NCBI RefSeq assembly: GCF_021869535.1
Contig: NW_026262659.1
Coordinates: 9,486,001 to 9,550,000 of the forward strand
Source: Mytilus californianus
Lineage: Eukaryota; Mollusca; Bivalvia; Mytilida; Mytilidae
Length of the DNA: 64,000 nt
Direction of reading: 5' to 3'
The notes under the pieces are model-generated. The model searched no databases. It worked only from the letters and a program-made list of their open reading frames with translations, and had not been told where the DNA came from. A program made the position numbers and the translations under genes. Shown in pieces: positions 44,965 to 55,685 of the stretch (its first letter is position 1; every line of letters starts with the position of its first letter).

Positions 44965-45525
44965 ACTTCCGGTAAAATTCAATATGGCGGACATTATACT
45001 TAAATCAGCCAATTATCGAAGGATGGTATGTGAAAAGGTGTTATAATCAGGCTACTATCATCATATTCGGCGCAAACATTTTTTCTGTGCTACTTCTGGA
45101 TACATTATATAAATTATATGTCTTTAAAAACCCTACTTCCGGTAAAATCCAAATGGCGGACATTGTACTAAAATAAGCGTATTTTTTAGGAAGGGTAATT
45201 GAAATGTGTTTTAATGTATTGCTACCATCATTATTTTGTGCAGAAACCTTTCTTTGGTGCTTCTCATGGATACAATATATAGGACATATGTCTTTCAAAT
45301 CCTACTTCCGGTAATATCCAATATGGCGGACATAGAAATATCAATGACTGTTTAATTTCAATATTCAACTTTTTACAAAATGTAAAAAAGTGTTTTTTTT
45401 TGTGCCGATCATTAAACATTTAGCTTTAAGTTATCATCAAACCACTTATTCACTGTTATGTTTAAAATGTTTTAATACAAAGTTAACACTTCCGGTAAAA
45501 AAAACAATATGGCGTAAATTTCAGA
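44965..45525 (+). repeat. ~170-bp repeats with CTTCCGGTAAAA and ATGGCGGACAT
   Basis: Four copies of the block (A/C)CTTCCGGTAA.A…CAATATGGCGGACAT start near 44967, 45133, 45304 and 45488, the last degenerate. Between them, segments such as TGGATAC.ATATA…CATATGTCTTT also repeat. Spacing is about 165-185 bp. No coding potential. Confidence 0.7.
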
Positions 45526-45879
45526 GATGAGTACTCAATCTGTATTCTCGGTTAGAACTAGGACAAATGTAAATATCCGGAACACAATATGTTCAATTAC
45601 ACCTTTCGCAGACTGTCTTATAATCCTGTAAATAATGATTATATACAGAGCATATGTACTTGTAATCTGTTTAATTGAAATGAAAAATACACATTCTTTT
45701 TTGTTCTTTAATTGAATAGTTTATATATTCTAACATATAACAAAGCCTTCCATACATGTGATTTGTGGGAGATAATTTAAACTTGCTGGATTTTTCGTTT
45801 CATTACTGAATATCTTGCTTTGACTTTGGTTTTTCAATGGTTATAAAACCAGCTTTTTCAATGGTTATAAAACAAATGA

Positions 45880-46755
45880 AAGAAGCCAATATGAAAATAT
45901 TTTGATAGCTGTTCTTTCAAAGTGGAAGTTGTTTAAACTCATGTCCAGTTTTAACAGGGATGAGCTATTGAAAGCAAACTCACTTATCTGTTTCAAAGGA
46001 TTTCCTATTCTTGATAATATCAATTTCTTTATATGAGGCATAGACGAAAAAATGTTATCTTGTATTCGGCCAGTTTGAATTCCATCTAAATTTAAGTTAT
46101 GAACGCTCGGCAAACATTTAAAATTGTTTGTTCCAAGGTCACCAATATTGTTGTTACCAAGGTAAAGGATTTCTAAGTTTGGAACATAACTTCAATCAAC
46201 ATTAGAACACCATTTTGGGGCTTTTGTTAGCTTGTTATTATCTAAAAATAATCTTTTCACATTTCTTAAGCCTCTCACGTACACATCTTTTATAGAATTA
46301 TCGGATAATCTTAAAAAAGTCAAAAAGTTTAATTGCTGAAACATCTTACAGTTTACAACTCTGAAATAATTTCCAGTTATAACAATCTTCTGTATTTTAC
46401 TGGTCGTGAATGAGATGAAAGAATCTGCAGGAAGGTTCGTCCATTTATTGTTACTAAGATTAAGCATTTTCAAATATTGTTTCTGAAGGTGAACAAATGC
46501 TTTTGTTAACACAATAATATCCAGTTGATGTTGATTTGAAATTTCCAATTTTTTGAGGGCTGAAATATTGTAAAAAGCCTTTGGATGAATATACGTTATG
46601 TAATTATCTCACAGAATGAGTTTACTGATGTACATACTAAAAAAAAGATTGTAAAATGTGCATGTAATGTTACTGCCATTTACGTGATTGAAATGCGTAT
46701 AAATACCGATACACATAACGCTTGAAATAACGCGTGCAGTATAACGGTACATCAT
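45880..46755 (-). pseudogene. TLR: Degenerate TLR fragment
   Basis: Minus-strand remnant starting with ATG (46755) after a TTTTGTAG acceptor-like sequence, as in the other TLRs. It keeps the signal segment (MYRYTARVISSVMC…), then a deletion of about 100 bases removes the LRRNT cysteines. A stop replaces the Gln after KLIL (near 46612), and another stop follows WCSNVD (near 46192). LRRs resume (SVHNLNLDGIQTGRIQDN) and homology ends at about 45880, before the LRRCT, membrane span and TIR. It is more diverged from the other copies than they are from each other. It lies on the upstream side of VSP-B. Confidence 0.83.
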
Positions 46756-46949
46756 CTTCTACGTGAATTCTACAAAAGAACCAAAAGAATATATATATAT
46801 ATATAAAAAAATTGCGGTTTTTATCCAACGCAATCATAGGTTTGAACGTTGTTTTCAATTTAGACTTGTATATGCAATCATAGGTTTGATCGTTGTTTTC
46901 AATTTAGACTTGTATATTGTATGGTATTAACTATAAACAAAAGCACTAA

Positions 46950-47570
46950 CACAGGCTTACCTTAGCTGTATTTGACAAAAACTTTCGGAATGTTTGTGCT
47001 CTTTAACATGTTTCACTTCGTACTTTATTTGGCCGTTTTAACTTTTTAAATTCGAGCATGACTGATGAGTCTTTTGAAGACAGAACGCGCTATGGCGTAC
47101 ACAATATGGATCATGGTATCCATGATGAGTCTTTCTAAAACCACTGTGTTGATCCAACTGCTGGTGGAAGTTTCATCCGCGATAGTATCGCTAGCCCAGC
47201 AGTCAGCACTTCTGTGTTGACATAAATTAGCATTGAGTCGGTCATAATTATAGATTAACTTATTACAAACTATGAACTTTTTAAAATAACATTGATTTTC
47301 TAACCCAGGAATAGAATACCTCAGCTGTACTTGACAAAATCTTTCGGAAAATAATGTCATCAGTGCTCTTGAACTTTGTACTTTAAGTTTATTTTTTTAT
47401 CTTATTAGCGTCATTTATGCGCTTCTGGCGTTCACAACTTTGATTCTGGTATCTATGACTGACATGAACTTCAATATGAAAAGGGACTTTGAGCGGAAAA
47501 TAGTTATAATACAACTGTTGATACAAAGTATACCAGTCTTAGTTAGATTGAATGAATATCAAAAATGATT
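46950..47570 (+). repeat. Dispersed mussel repeat, best-preserved copy
   Basis: Contains TGATGAGTCTTTTGAAGACA, CAACTGCTGGTGGAAGTTTC, CCAGCAGTCAGCACTTCTGT and GTTGACATAAATTAGCATTG. Related pieces: 41180-41900 and, reversed, 60960-61270. The 104-codon minus frame within it is a by-product of the repeat. Confidence 0.68.
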
Positions 47571-47879
47571 TATACTTTATTTTGTTTTTGTTTTTCTGTA
47601 AATATTGGTGTACACAGAATAAAACGAAAATAAACGTCATACATGTACATTTTGTAAGGAAAATACCCAGTTCATTAATACATTATCTACTATATGTAGA
47701 ACAAAGTAACAAAAAATAGGCTTGTAAGAAACGTTGCCGTAATTCAATGTCTGAGGCGATAGCCGGGGACCATGACCTGACTTCGGGTGCAAACAAACTA
47801 TACGACAGTTGTTTGTTACCAGCCAGTTTCTGTTGTTTTGTTTTGTATTTCGCGTTTTCCGGTTAAAAAGTAAAATAGA

Positions 47880-48230
47880 GAATGGAAATGGGGAATATGT
47901 CAAAGAGACAACCCGACCAAAGAGAAAATCCCGCACCCGGAAGCGGACTTCAGCTTTCCCCTAAACAAAAATGTGTACTAGTTCAGTGATAATGGACGTC
48001 ATACTAAGCCCCTAAACATAAAAATGAACTAACATTAAAAAAACATACAAGACTAACAAAGGTCAGAGGCTCCTGACTTGGGACAGACGCAAACATGCGG
48101 CGGGGTTAAACATGTAAAGTAAGATCTCAATTATCTCCCTATACCTCTAGTCAAAGTAGATTAAACAAACACACAGCAATACACACAGTAAAACTCAATT
48201 TAAAAGAAGTCAAAGTCCGATGTTAGAACA
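47880..48230 (+). repeat. Dispersed repeat (CCCGCACCCGGA family)
   Basis: Starts GGGGAATATGTCAAAGAGAC, continues AAAATCCCGCACCCGGAAGC, AATGGACGTCATACTAAGCC and GGCTCCTGACTTGGGACAGA. Same family and orientation as 27290-27625. Confidence 0.65.
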
Positions 48231-48654
48231 GGTAACAAAAGAAACTACGCAAAATGACAATGATACATAGATTAACAAATGACCACTAGCAGTTACTGAC
48301 ATGCCAGCTCCAGAACTCAATTAAACTAACTGAAAGTTTATGTCTTCATCATATGAAAATCAAGCACAATCCCTCCCGTTATGGGTTTAGTATCATATCA
48401 TCATAAAAACTATGAGAAGAACATAACCCGTATCATGCCAACAACTGGTTTTGAAATAAATGTGTTCATTTCCGATGCAGAGACCCTATGAGTGAATCAA
48501 TATTAATACCAAAATATGTCATCTTCAATGACCTGTAAACAGTATCGTAACTATATACCTTCTAAATAAGTCTGTTTAAAGTTACGGCTAGCTTTTGAGG
48601 TGAATACCGACATTTCTGTGCTTTGTAAAGAATATTACCATAAAAGATTGGATG

Positions 48655-50000
48655 TTAAATACCTGAACGTATACGATGTCTGCATATTGATTTATTTTTA
48701 CTTATGATGTCCTTGTACCGATGATAACATTTAGTAAATCTTTTGACTAATTTGTGATATCGAACACCCTGGTGTAATAATGTTTCAGTAATGCAGAGAT
48801 TTCTTTCGTTAAAATCAAATACGTTGTTACATACACGAGCGAATCGCACAAGTTGAGATATATAAACACCACAAGATGGTGACAAGGAAACGTCATCATC
48901 TAAAACTGGATAAATAACAATAGGAAAAGAAAAATCATCTCTTTTATCATAAATTTTGGTATTAAGCTTCCCGTTAAAGATATTAATATCAAGATCAAGG
49001 AAAGGGCAGTGTTCATTGTTAGCATAAATTTTATTTAAAGTCAGTTCAGCAGGATAAATCTTGTTTAGTGTACATACTGAAGTCGTCATTATTGAGAGCC
49101 AATATATCATCCAAATATCTACAAGTGTTATTTAACGTTTTGTATCAGATGTTGTTTCGATTGGTCTTTGCTGGTGTTAGTCATAAATTGTAACTCATAA
49201 CAATACAGAAACAGGTCCGCAATAAGTGGTGCACAGATAGTTCCCATTCGAATTCCGATAACTTGACGATATACAGAATCTCCATAGCGAAGAAAAATGT
49301 TATCTAGTAAAAATTCAAGGGCAATTATAATATCAAAGCATCTCCAATTGACATGATTCTTTTGTTTGTTGTTACTAAAAATGACCTAAAAGAGTATGAA
49401 CATATATATTCGGATTCCGACTTTTTAAATGCCCGTTTAATCAGGTGTGTGAATTTTTTCATAATAAAATTATGAGGCAAAATGGTATATAGGGTAGAAA
49501 AATCAAAACTTTGAACAGATTCAAAATCACCAATATAAGCATGCAATTTATCAAGTACTTCCAACGAAGTTTGGACACTCCAAAAGTAATTAATTCGACT
49601 ATTTTCAAAGGCCTTATTTGAACAATTTATTACAGGTTTTTGATTGTACCAAGTGTACTAGTAAGTAGAATAGATAGTTTAGTAGTGGAACAATGGCTTG
49701 AAGACGAAATAAATTTATATTTGTAAGGAGTTTTATGCAGCTTCGGAAGCCAGTACATAGTTGGAACTTTCATTGTATTTGGTTCTGCTTGTACAGAGGT
49801 AGCTAAAAGTTTATGTTTGTTACAGATGTCATTTTCCGAAAATGGAGTCAGTTGGAATGTTGGTGAATTTACGATTTCCCTTTTCAGAACCTCAATGTAA
49901 AATTTACGTCAAACAATAATGATATTGTTAGCAGCCTTATCAGCCGGGACAAAAACAAATTCCTTGGCGAGTTCTTCTAGCTTATGTTTGATACGAGAAG
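48655..50000 (-). pseudogene. Broken reverse transcriptase, first copy
   Basis: Minus-strand retroelement remnant. In order, from about 49975: FVFVPADKAANNIIIV-like segment, MKVPTMYWLPKLHKTPYKYK (about 49700-49790), SFDFSTLYTILPHN (49490-49530), VIGIRMGTICAPLIADLF (49200-49262), the catalytic RYLDDILAL (YLDD at 49108-49119) and FLDLDINIFNGKLNTKIYDK (48930-49000). Frameshifts and stops separate the parts, so it is inactive. The family could be Penelope-like or another LINE-like type; no endonuclease segment was found to decide. Confidence 0.75.
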
Positions 50001-50249
50001 TAGGGCTATTATGGTTGTTGTTAGGAGTAAAATGTTCTTGAAAATGTTGAATACGTATATCAACATTACCGAATTAAAAAAATAATTTAATGATTTCTTG
50101 TCAGCTTTTTATCGTTTTGTCCATGTATTTTAATTGTTTTTTTTAGGTTCTCCGAATACGAAGTGCTATTTGTAAGTAAATGATGGAGTAACTTGCCCTT
50201 TTAACATACACAACATTTTATTCAATATCTAATTGGCACAAGGCAAATA

Positions 50250-50520
50250 GAATAGAAAACGGAATAGGGAATGTGTCAACAAAACAAAACCCGACAAAAA
50301 AAAACACCATTGTATCTTCAACGCAGCAAAATAATCCCGCACCCTGAGGTAAAGTTCATATTAATGGTTGATAGACGTATCCTAATTTTATTTCAGCTGG
50401 ATAGTTTTAACACAATTATCAACTCATTTAGACATAAGTATGATCCTTTACTTTTATAAATTTTGACTTGCATGGAGAGTTGTCTCATTGGCACTCATAC
50501 CACATCTTCTTATATCTATA
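50250..50520. repeat. Short dispersed repeat pieces
   Basis: 50260-50350 is a short CCCGCACCC-type piece (GGGAATGTGTCAACAAAACA, AATCCCGCACCC). 50440-50520 carries a GGAGAGTTGTCTCATTGGCA...CACATCTTCTTATATC end shared with other copies in the window. Nothing else is recognisable. Confidence 0.55.
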
Positions 50521-50829
50521 TAATAGGTAAAAATGTAAAAAAATAGGGTTGCAGCAGTCAACATTGTGTTATAATTGTAATCACTATAAAAACAAAAAAA
50601 AAGGACAAGAAAGAAACACTTAAAGGCATATAGATAAAGCACATTAGCAAAAATGAAAGACAGGAGTTCACAAATTTACCGTATCACAATAACACAACGA
50701 CAGGATGTATAAGTACCAAGCCACGTCAAATGGATATTACCAAAATTAGACGAAACATTATAAGTATTATTCGCAAACACATAAAAGAATACTATATAAG
50801 CAACGTCAGTACATAGAATCTATACTTCA

Positions 50830-51780
50830 AGACCATCGTGTATTATTTGTGAAGTTGAAACGGAATATTTATCAACAAGGTCTTGGTATTGTCCAATGAA
50901 CTTTTTAAAAAAGGACGAGAGGTTCTTTGACATATTCCTGGTTCATAAACTTTCTGCTCAAACAATGGTGACGTTTTACAAAGTCTGAGTAGCAGCTGCA
51001 AGCTCTTGAATACAGAATAAGTTGGGAAATGTATATCCCATATGCAGGTGGAATTGGTATATTGCTAACAAGGTTGGGGAAATTGATAATTTAAAAATAA
51101 AAATCGTCTCGTTTGTCATAGATTCTGGTAATGAGATGACCGCTTAAGTCAAATTCGAGGTGAAAGTCTAAAACTGAGGCAAATGAAGCCGTGTCTGTTG
51201 TTTCGTTAATTTCTAGTTCTAGAGAATAAACTAATGGAACCCAATCTGAAAAGTTTGGATTGTTAATAAAAAGAACATCATCAATATATCTGAATATGAA
51301 AATAAACTATCTTGTTTTATTTGATCATCTAGTTTTTGACAAGTGTCTGTAGAACTCAGACTGATATGGAAATAAGAAGAGGTCGGCAAGGAGAGGCGCA
51401 CAGTTCGTTCCAATAGGAATGGCGACAATTTGTTGAAAAAGTCTATCTCCAAATTCTACAAATATGTTGTCAATAAGAAACTCCAGGATACTGATAACAT
51501 TCCTCTGTGTAGCATGTTTTACCTTTTTGTTCACTATGACTAAATTATGCCATACGGTATCCCAAAGTAATAACTTTATAGCGTATGCTACCATTTTCAT
51601 GTTGAAAAGCATTGTTGATAATGTCTTTCAGGTGTTTCTACACATGGGGAACGGTGGTATATAGGGTTGAATAATCTGAAGTTTTGATAGAACTTATTTC
51701 AGAGAAAGATTTAAAATTATCCAGAAGTTTTTTAGAGTTTATTTTTTAATCCACATATGTTTAATACCACTACGTGAGTA
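50830..51780 (-). pseudogene. Broken reverse transcriptase, second copy
   Basis: Related but clearly different from 48655-50000. On the minus strand: NVISILEFLIDNIFVEFGDR, LFQQIVAIPIGTNCAPLLAD (51380-51500), the catalytic RYIDDVLFIN (YIDD at 51277-51288), then DFHLEFDLSGHLITRIYDKR and YGIYISQLILYSRAC. Frame breaks occur near 51320 and 51100. Two separate fragments of the same clade side by side suggest a retroelement-rich boundary between duplicated units. Confidence 0.72.
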
Positions 51781-52897
51781 AGCAGTTTTTACAGTTTTCT
51801 AAAGACCCCCTTCCACTGCGAACAGAATTTTTGTCAGTCTAATGCACGATTCTTTCGTCGAACATGCAAGTAAACCATTGGTAAGCAAAAATTGTACATT
51901 ATTCATGGTGCTTTGCTTTTATTGTTATATATAACAAAAACTATTTAATTTACTACTTATACGTTTGTGTAAGTATACGAGGTTTTGATAGGATAAATAC
52001 TTCCTTAACTGCTATTATATTTCTATTACAAATGTTGGATTACTATATCATATTTTTTTCTCAAATCGATAAAAGTATTCCTGGTATTCTGCATAAATGA
52101 AGCACATAGTGACATACTACTACTTTTTATGTGTCATTTAGACTTCTGATTTTATTTAAACAAGAGGTGATTGGGTTCGCTTTCATTTGTGAACACTTTG
52201 CATAACTTATTGTTTCTTTGTATGTTAATAAGATAATCCAGTGTTTAAAATGTACACACAAACAGATATAAACAGATAAAATAATCTCTGAGTATCCTAG
52301 TGTACTACTGTTGTTTTTGGTCGGAAAGAAATATGATATTACATTTGTACATTTGTATTCCACTGTATAGGTACCGGTGTCTACCATTGGTTTTTATGAC
52401 AACTTCTGTTTTCTCTCTTTTTGATTAAATCAAATACTTGTTTTTGATTCTTGTTCCCGAAATGGTTGTTTTAGTTAAATTATAAGAAATGTAATATTAT
52501 TCCAAGAGGATAGTTAAAAAATCATAATTTGAAGAACGACTTTAACAACATGATCACAAAAAACTGAAGTTTGAGAAAAGTAAACTTGATTGATTTGGAG
52601 ACCAATGGCCAAACTACATGCATTTGTAGAATCTTTTATATCTATTGTAAATATATATAGGGCTACAGGTAAATGAGAAAAATTATCAAAGGCACTGCTG
52701 GTTTTACATTGTTAAGTTTTCTGGTTTTCATTGATTGGAATATTCTTCCAATATCAGATAATTGCTTAGTTGATTTTTTCTTTTTAAGATCATGGAGGTA
52801 CAACTGCGGAATCAGAAACGTCTTCAAAAATCTGTATGTGCCTTAATATTACACATACTTTACATAAAAAAGTTTTATAAAGAATATATAGTTATTT

Positions 52898-55021
52898 TTA
52901 CAACAACCCGACAGGTGGATACCCTAGCGGTTTTTTAAGACCTTCTACAACAGCTCTCCAAAACAAATCCTCTCCTACACCACTTGAATATTTTATATGG
53001 TTACCACTGGCCAGTAGAGCTTGGAGATGACTTGTCATATGCTTGGAGTCAATATTCTTCAACATGACGAGAAGAAATACATCTCTTCCCAGTCGTCTAC
53101 GTTTTTCCTGTACAAGATCAACTTCCCACTGACACCATTCACTTTTGGCAAAATCATTTGACATTATCACGACAACTTTTCTAGATTTTTCCACAAACTT
53201 ATCAATGTTGTCAATGATTGGCTGTCCGATTTCAAAGTCACGATGATGAATACACAATTTTAATCCCTCTTCCTTTTCAACTCTCTGCACGAATTTTGTA
53301 TGAACCCAATCTCTGTCTGCTTCACAGTACACAACAAATGCATTATATTCAAAATCGTCATCGTTGTCAAAACTAAGATATCCTCGTCTTTTGTTGTAGG
53401 ACACTCGTAAAAGATAGACATAGTTCTTAATATGCGATTGACATCGCACAATTAGTACAATAATTAACACAATTATCGTTCCACTTGCTGCAAGCCCAAT
53501 TATAATTGTATTTATTGGTTTCAATGGATTACAGCTTTCCTCTGTTGGGTGATAATTTGACAAAAGTTTTCCATCCATCTTAGGTGGATGTTTGCATTTA
53601 TAAAGTTTGAAATTTACAACCTTGTTCATAAAATGTTTCGTCCAATTAAGGAACCAACGCTGTTCACATGTACAAGAGAAAGGGTTAAAGCCTAAATCCA
53701 GTTTCTTTAACGAAAATAAAACTTCCGGTGGAAAAGAAGTCTGGTTTATAACTGAAATCGAATTTACGCTCAAATCTAGCATAGTTAATGAAGTTACATT
53801 AATGAATATATTGTTCCAGCGAAAAATTCTGTTCCCCATAAGATTTATTGACCAAATATTTTTGAATGGTGTAAATAACATGTCTGGAATATCGGTTATT
53901 GCGCTTTGTACAAGTATAAGTTTCCGAAGATTCGATAACGGTTGTAGCATTTCTTTGAACATTGACAGGTTTCTTGGCATGAAATTTTGACTCAGATCCA
54001 GATTCTCTAAATGTAGACAGTATGAAAATACTTTGGTAGATGTTCTGTCGAAATGAATAAAGTTCAAATTCATATGAAGAGTAACAAGTGACGAACTATT
54101 GAAAGCAAACTGACCAATCTTCTTTAAAGGATTTCCTATTCTTGGTAACAACAGAGTTTTGAGAACAGGCATAGGCGAAAAGACATTATCTTGTAAACGA
54201 CCTGTATGAATGCCTTCTAAATTTAGAAACTGAATGTTCGGTAAACATCTAAAAGCATTTTTTCCGAATGCGCCAATGTTGTTGTTTCCAAGTGTGAGGT
54301 TTTGTAAGTTTGGAACAAAACTTAAATCTGCTTTAGAACACCATTTTGGAACTTTCGTTAACATGTTACTCCTTAAATCTAATCTAGATACATTTTGCAA
54401 CCCCTTCATATAAATATCTGTGATGGAATTATTGGATAACATTAAGTGTTTCAAAGAAATTATTTGCTCAAACATTGAACAGTTAAATATTTCAAAATTG
54501 TTTCCTGTTAAAATAAGCTTCCACAATTTGCTTTTTTTGAATGTATTAAAGGAATCTACCGGAATTTCTGTCCATTGATTGTCAAGAAGATGAAGCATTT
54601 TCAAATTCCTTTTATTCAGGGAGACGAATGCTTTTGTCAACACTGTTATATTCAATTGTGGTTGATTGGCAATATGCAATGTTTTGAGAGCTGAAATATT
54701 CAAAAAAGCTTTTGGATGAATGTAATTAATAAAATTTTCCTGTAAAACCAGTTTACCAATAAACTTACTAAAAGAGAGATTATAAAATGTATGTTCTCCA
54801 ATATAAGATAAATTTGTATGGGTCAAGTTCACAACTGCAATACCTGGTGGAAATCTTGGAACATAGTTTAAAGAGACTCCACTACATATGGCTCTCTGCC
54901 TTTTACATACACAGTGTGTGTTGCATGTGATGTCACTAGCAATTACAACAGTGAAGTGTGTATAAATTACGATACACATTACAAGAGAAACACGTATCGT
55001 ATAACCAAACATCTTTTTCAT
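52898..55021 (-). CDS. TLR: Toll-like receptor 4, intact
   Basis: Uninterrupted minus-strand frame of 707 codons. The ATG at 55021-55019 (MKKMFGYTIRVSLVM…) is preferred because it follows a 3' splice site (CTTTTGTAG, about 10 bases upstream) shared by all copies. Residues (counted from this ATG): signal 5-28; LRRNT with Cys 33, 37, 39, 46; leucine-rich repeats about 59-443; LRRCT Cys 450, 452, 476, 497; membrane span about 504-526; TIR about 558-698 with box 1 EYNAFVVYCEAD, box 2 LCIHHRDFEIGQPI and box 3 FW. Expected at the cell surface or endosome as an innate immune receptor. In box 2 the usual BB-loop Pro (RDxxPG) is Ile. At about 707 residues with one LRRCT it is a short, vertebrate-like single-cysteine-cluster TLR. 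It lies downstream of VSP-C. Confidence 0.93.
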   Translation of the reverse strand: MKKMFGYTIRVSLVMCIVIYTHFTVVIASDITCNTHCVCKRQRAICSGVSLNYVPRFPPGIAVVNLTHTNLSYIGEHTFYNLSFSKFIGKLVLQENFINYIHPKAFLNISALKTLHIANQPQLNITVLTKAFVSLNKRNLKMLHLLDNQWTEIPVDSFNTFKKSKLWKLILTGNNFEIFNCSMFEQIISLKHLMLSNNSITDIYMKGLQNVSRLDLRSNMLTKVPKWCSKADLSFVPNLQNLTLGNNNIGAFGKNAFRCLPNIQFLNLEGIHTGRLQDNVFSPMPVLKTLLLPRIGNPLKKIGQFAFNSSSLVTLHMNLNFIHFDRTSTKVFSYCLHLENLDLSQNFMPRNLSMFKEMLQPLSNLRKLILVQSAITDIPDMLFTPFKNIWSINLMGNRIFRWNNIFINVTSLTMLDLSVNSISVINQTSFPPEVLFSLKKLDLGFNPFSCTCEQRWFLNWTKHFMNKVVNFKLYKCKHPPKMDGKLLSNYHPTEESCNPLKPINTIIIGLAASGTIIVLIIVLIVRCQSHIKNYVYLLRVSYNKRRGYLSFDNDDDFEYNAFVVYCEADRDWVHTKFVQRVEKEEGLKLCIHHRDFEIGQPIIDNIDKFVEKSRKVVVIMSNDFAKSEWCQWEVDLVQEKRRRLGRDVFLLVMLKNIDSKHMTSHLQALLASGNHIKYSSGVGEDLFWRAVVEGLKKPLGYPPVGLL

Positions 55022-55204
55022 ATTGATTTCTACAAAAGACAAAAATTAAATCTAAAACAGTTTTTATCAATCGTATTTTATAACTTACATACGTATACAT
55101 TATAACCTATAGTTTTTTTTAAAATTATAATGTCAGTTGTGTATTTTTCTCTGTTATCATTAGAAAAGCAATGCTTACAACACGTGGTTTTCCTTTAACA
55201 TGTT

Positions 55205-55685
55205 GAATGTATGGTCGTAATATACCGTGTCTGCTCTGAGTGAGACACGGGTTGCATAGTACTGTATATGATCTGGGTGATGCAATGGTTGAATGGTACT
55301 GTGTCTGCTCTGGGTGAGGGCAAAGGTTGCATGGTGCTGTGTATGCTCTGGCTGAGGGTAATGGTCGCATGGTACTCTGTCTGCTCTAGGTGAGGCAAAG
55401 GTTACATGGTAGTGTATGCTCTGGCTGAGGGTAATGGTCGCGAGGCACTGTTTATGCTCTAGGTGAGGGTAATGGTCGCACGGTACTGTGTATGCTCTGG
55501 TTGAGGGTAATGGTCGCATGGTAGTGTTTATGCTCTGAGTGAGGGTAATGGTTGCATGATACTGTGTCTGCTCTGAATGAGGGAAGTAGTCGCAAGGTAC
55601 TGTGTATGCTCTTGGTAAGGCAATGGTACATGTAGCATGACACTGTGTATGCTTTTGAGTTATGGTCATATGGTGGTATATATGT
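55205..55685 (+). repeat. 38-bp minisatellite, long allele
   Basis: About 12 degenerate units like GGTACTGTGTATGCTCTGG-TTGAGGGTAATGGTCGCAT. It continues at 57020-57125 on the other side of an inserted element. The paralogue at 26180-26455 is shorter. The 183-codon minus frame (55175-55726) is produced by the repeats. Confidence 0.78.

Noticed and set aside
47046-47360. 104-codon minus-strand frame
   Set aside because: It lies wholly inside a dispersed mussel repeat.
53607-53990. 127-codon plus-strand frame opposite TLR4 (and similar frames opposite TLR1 and TLR3)
   Set aside because: Antisense shadows of the receptor coding sequence with no features of their own.
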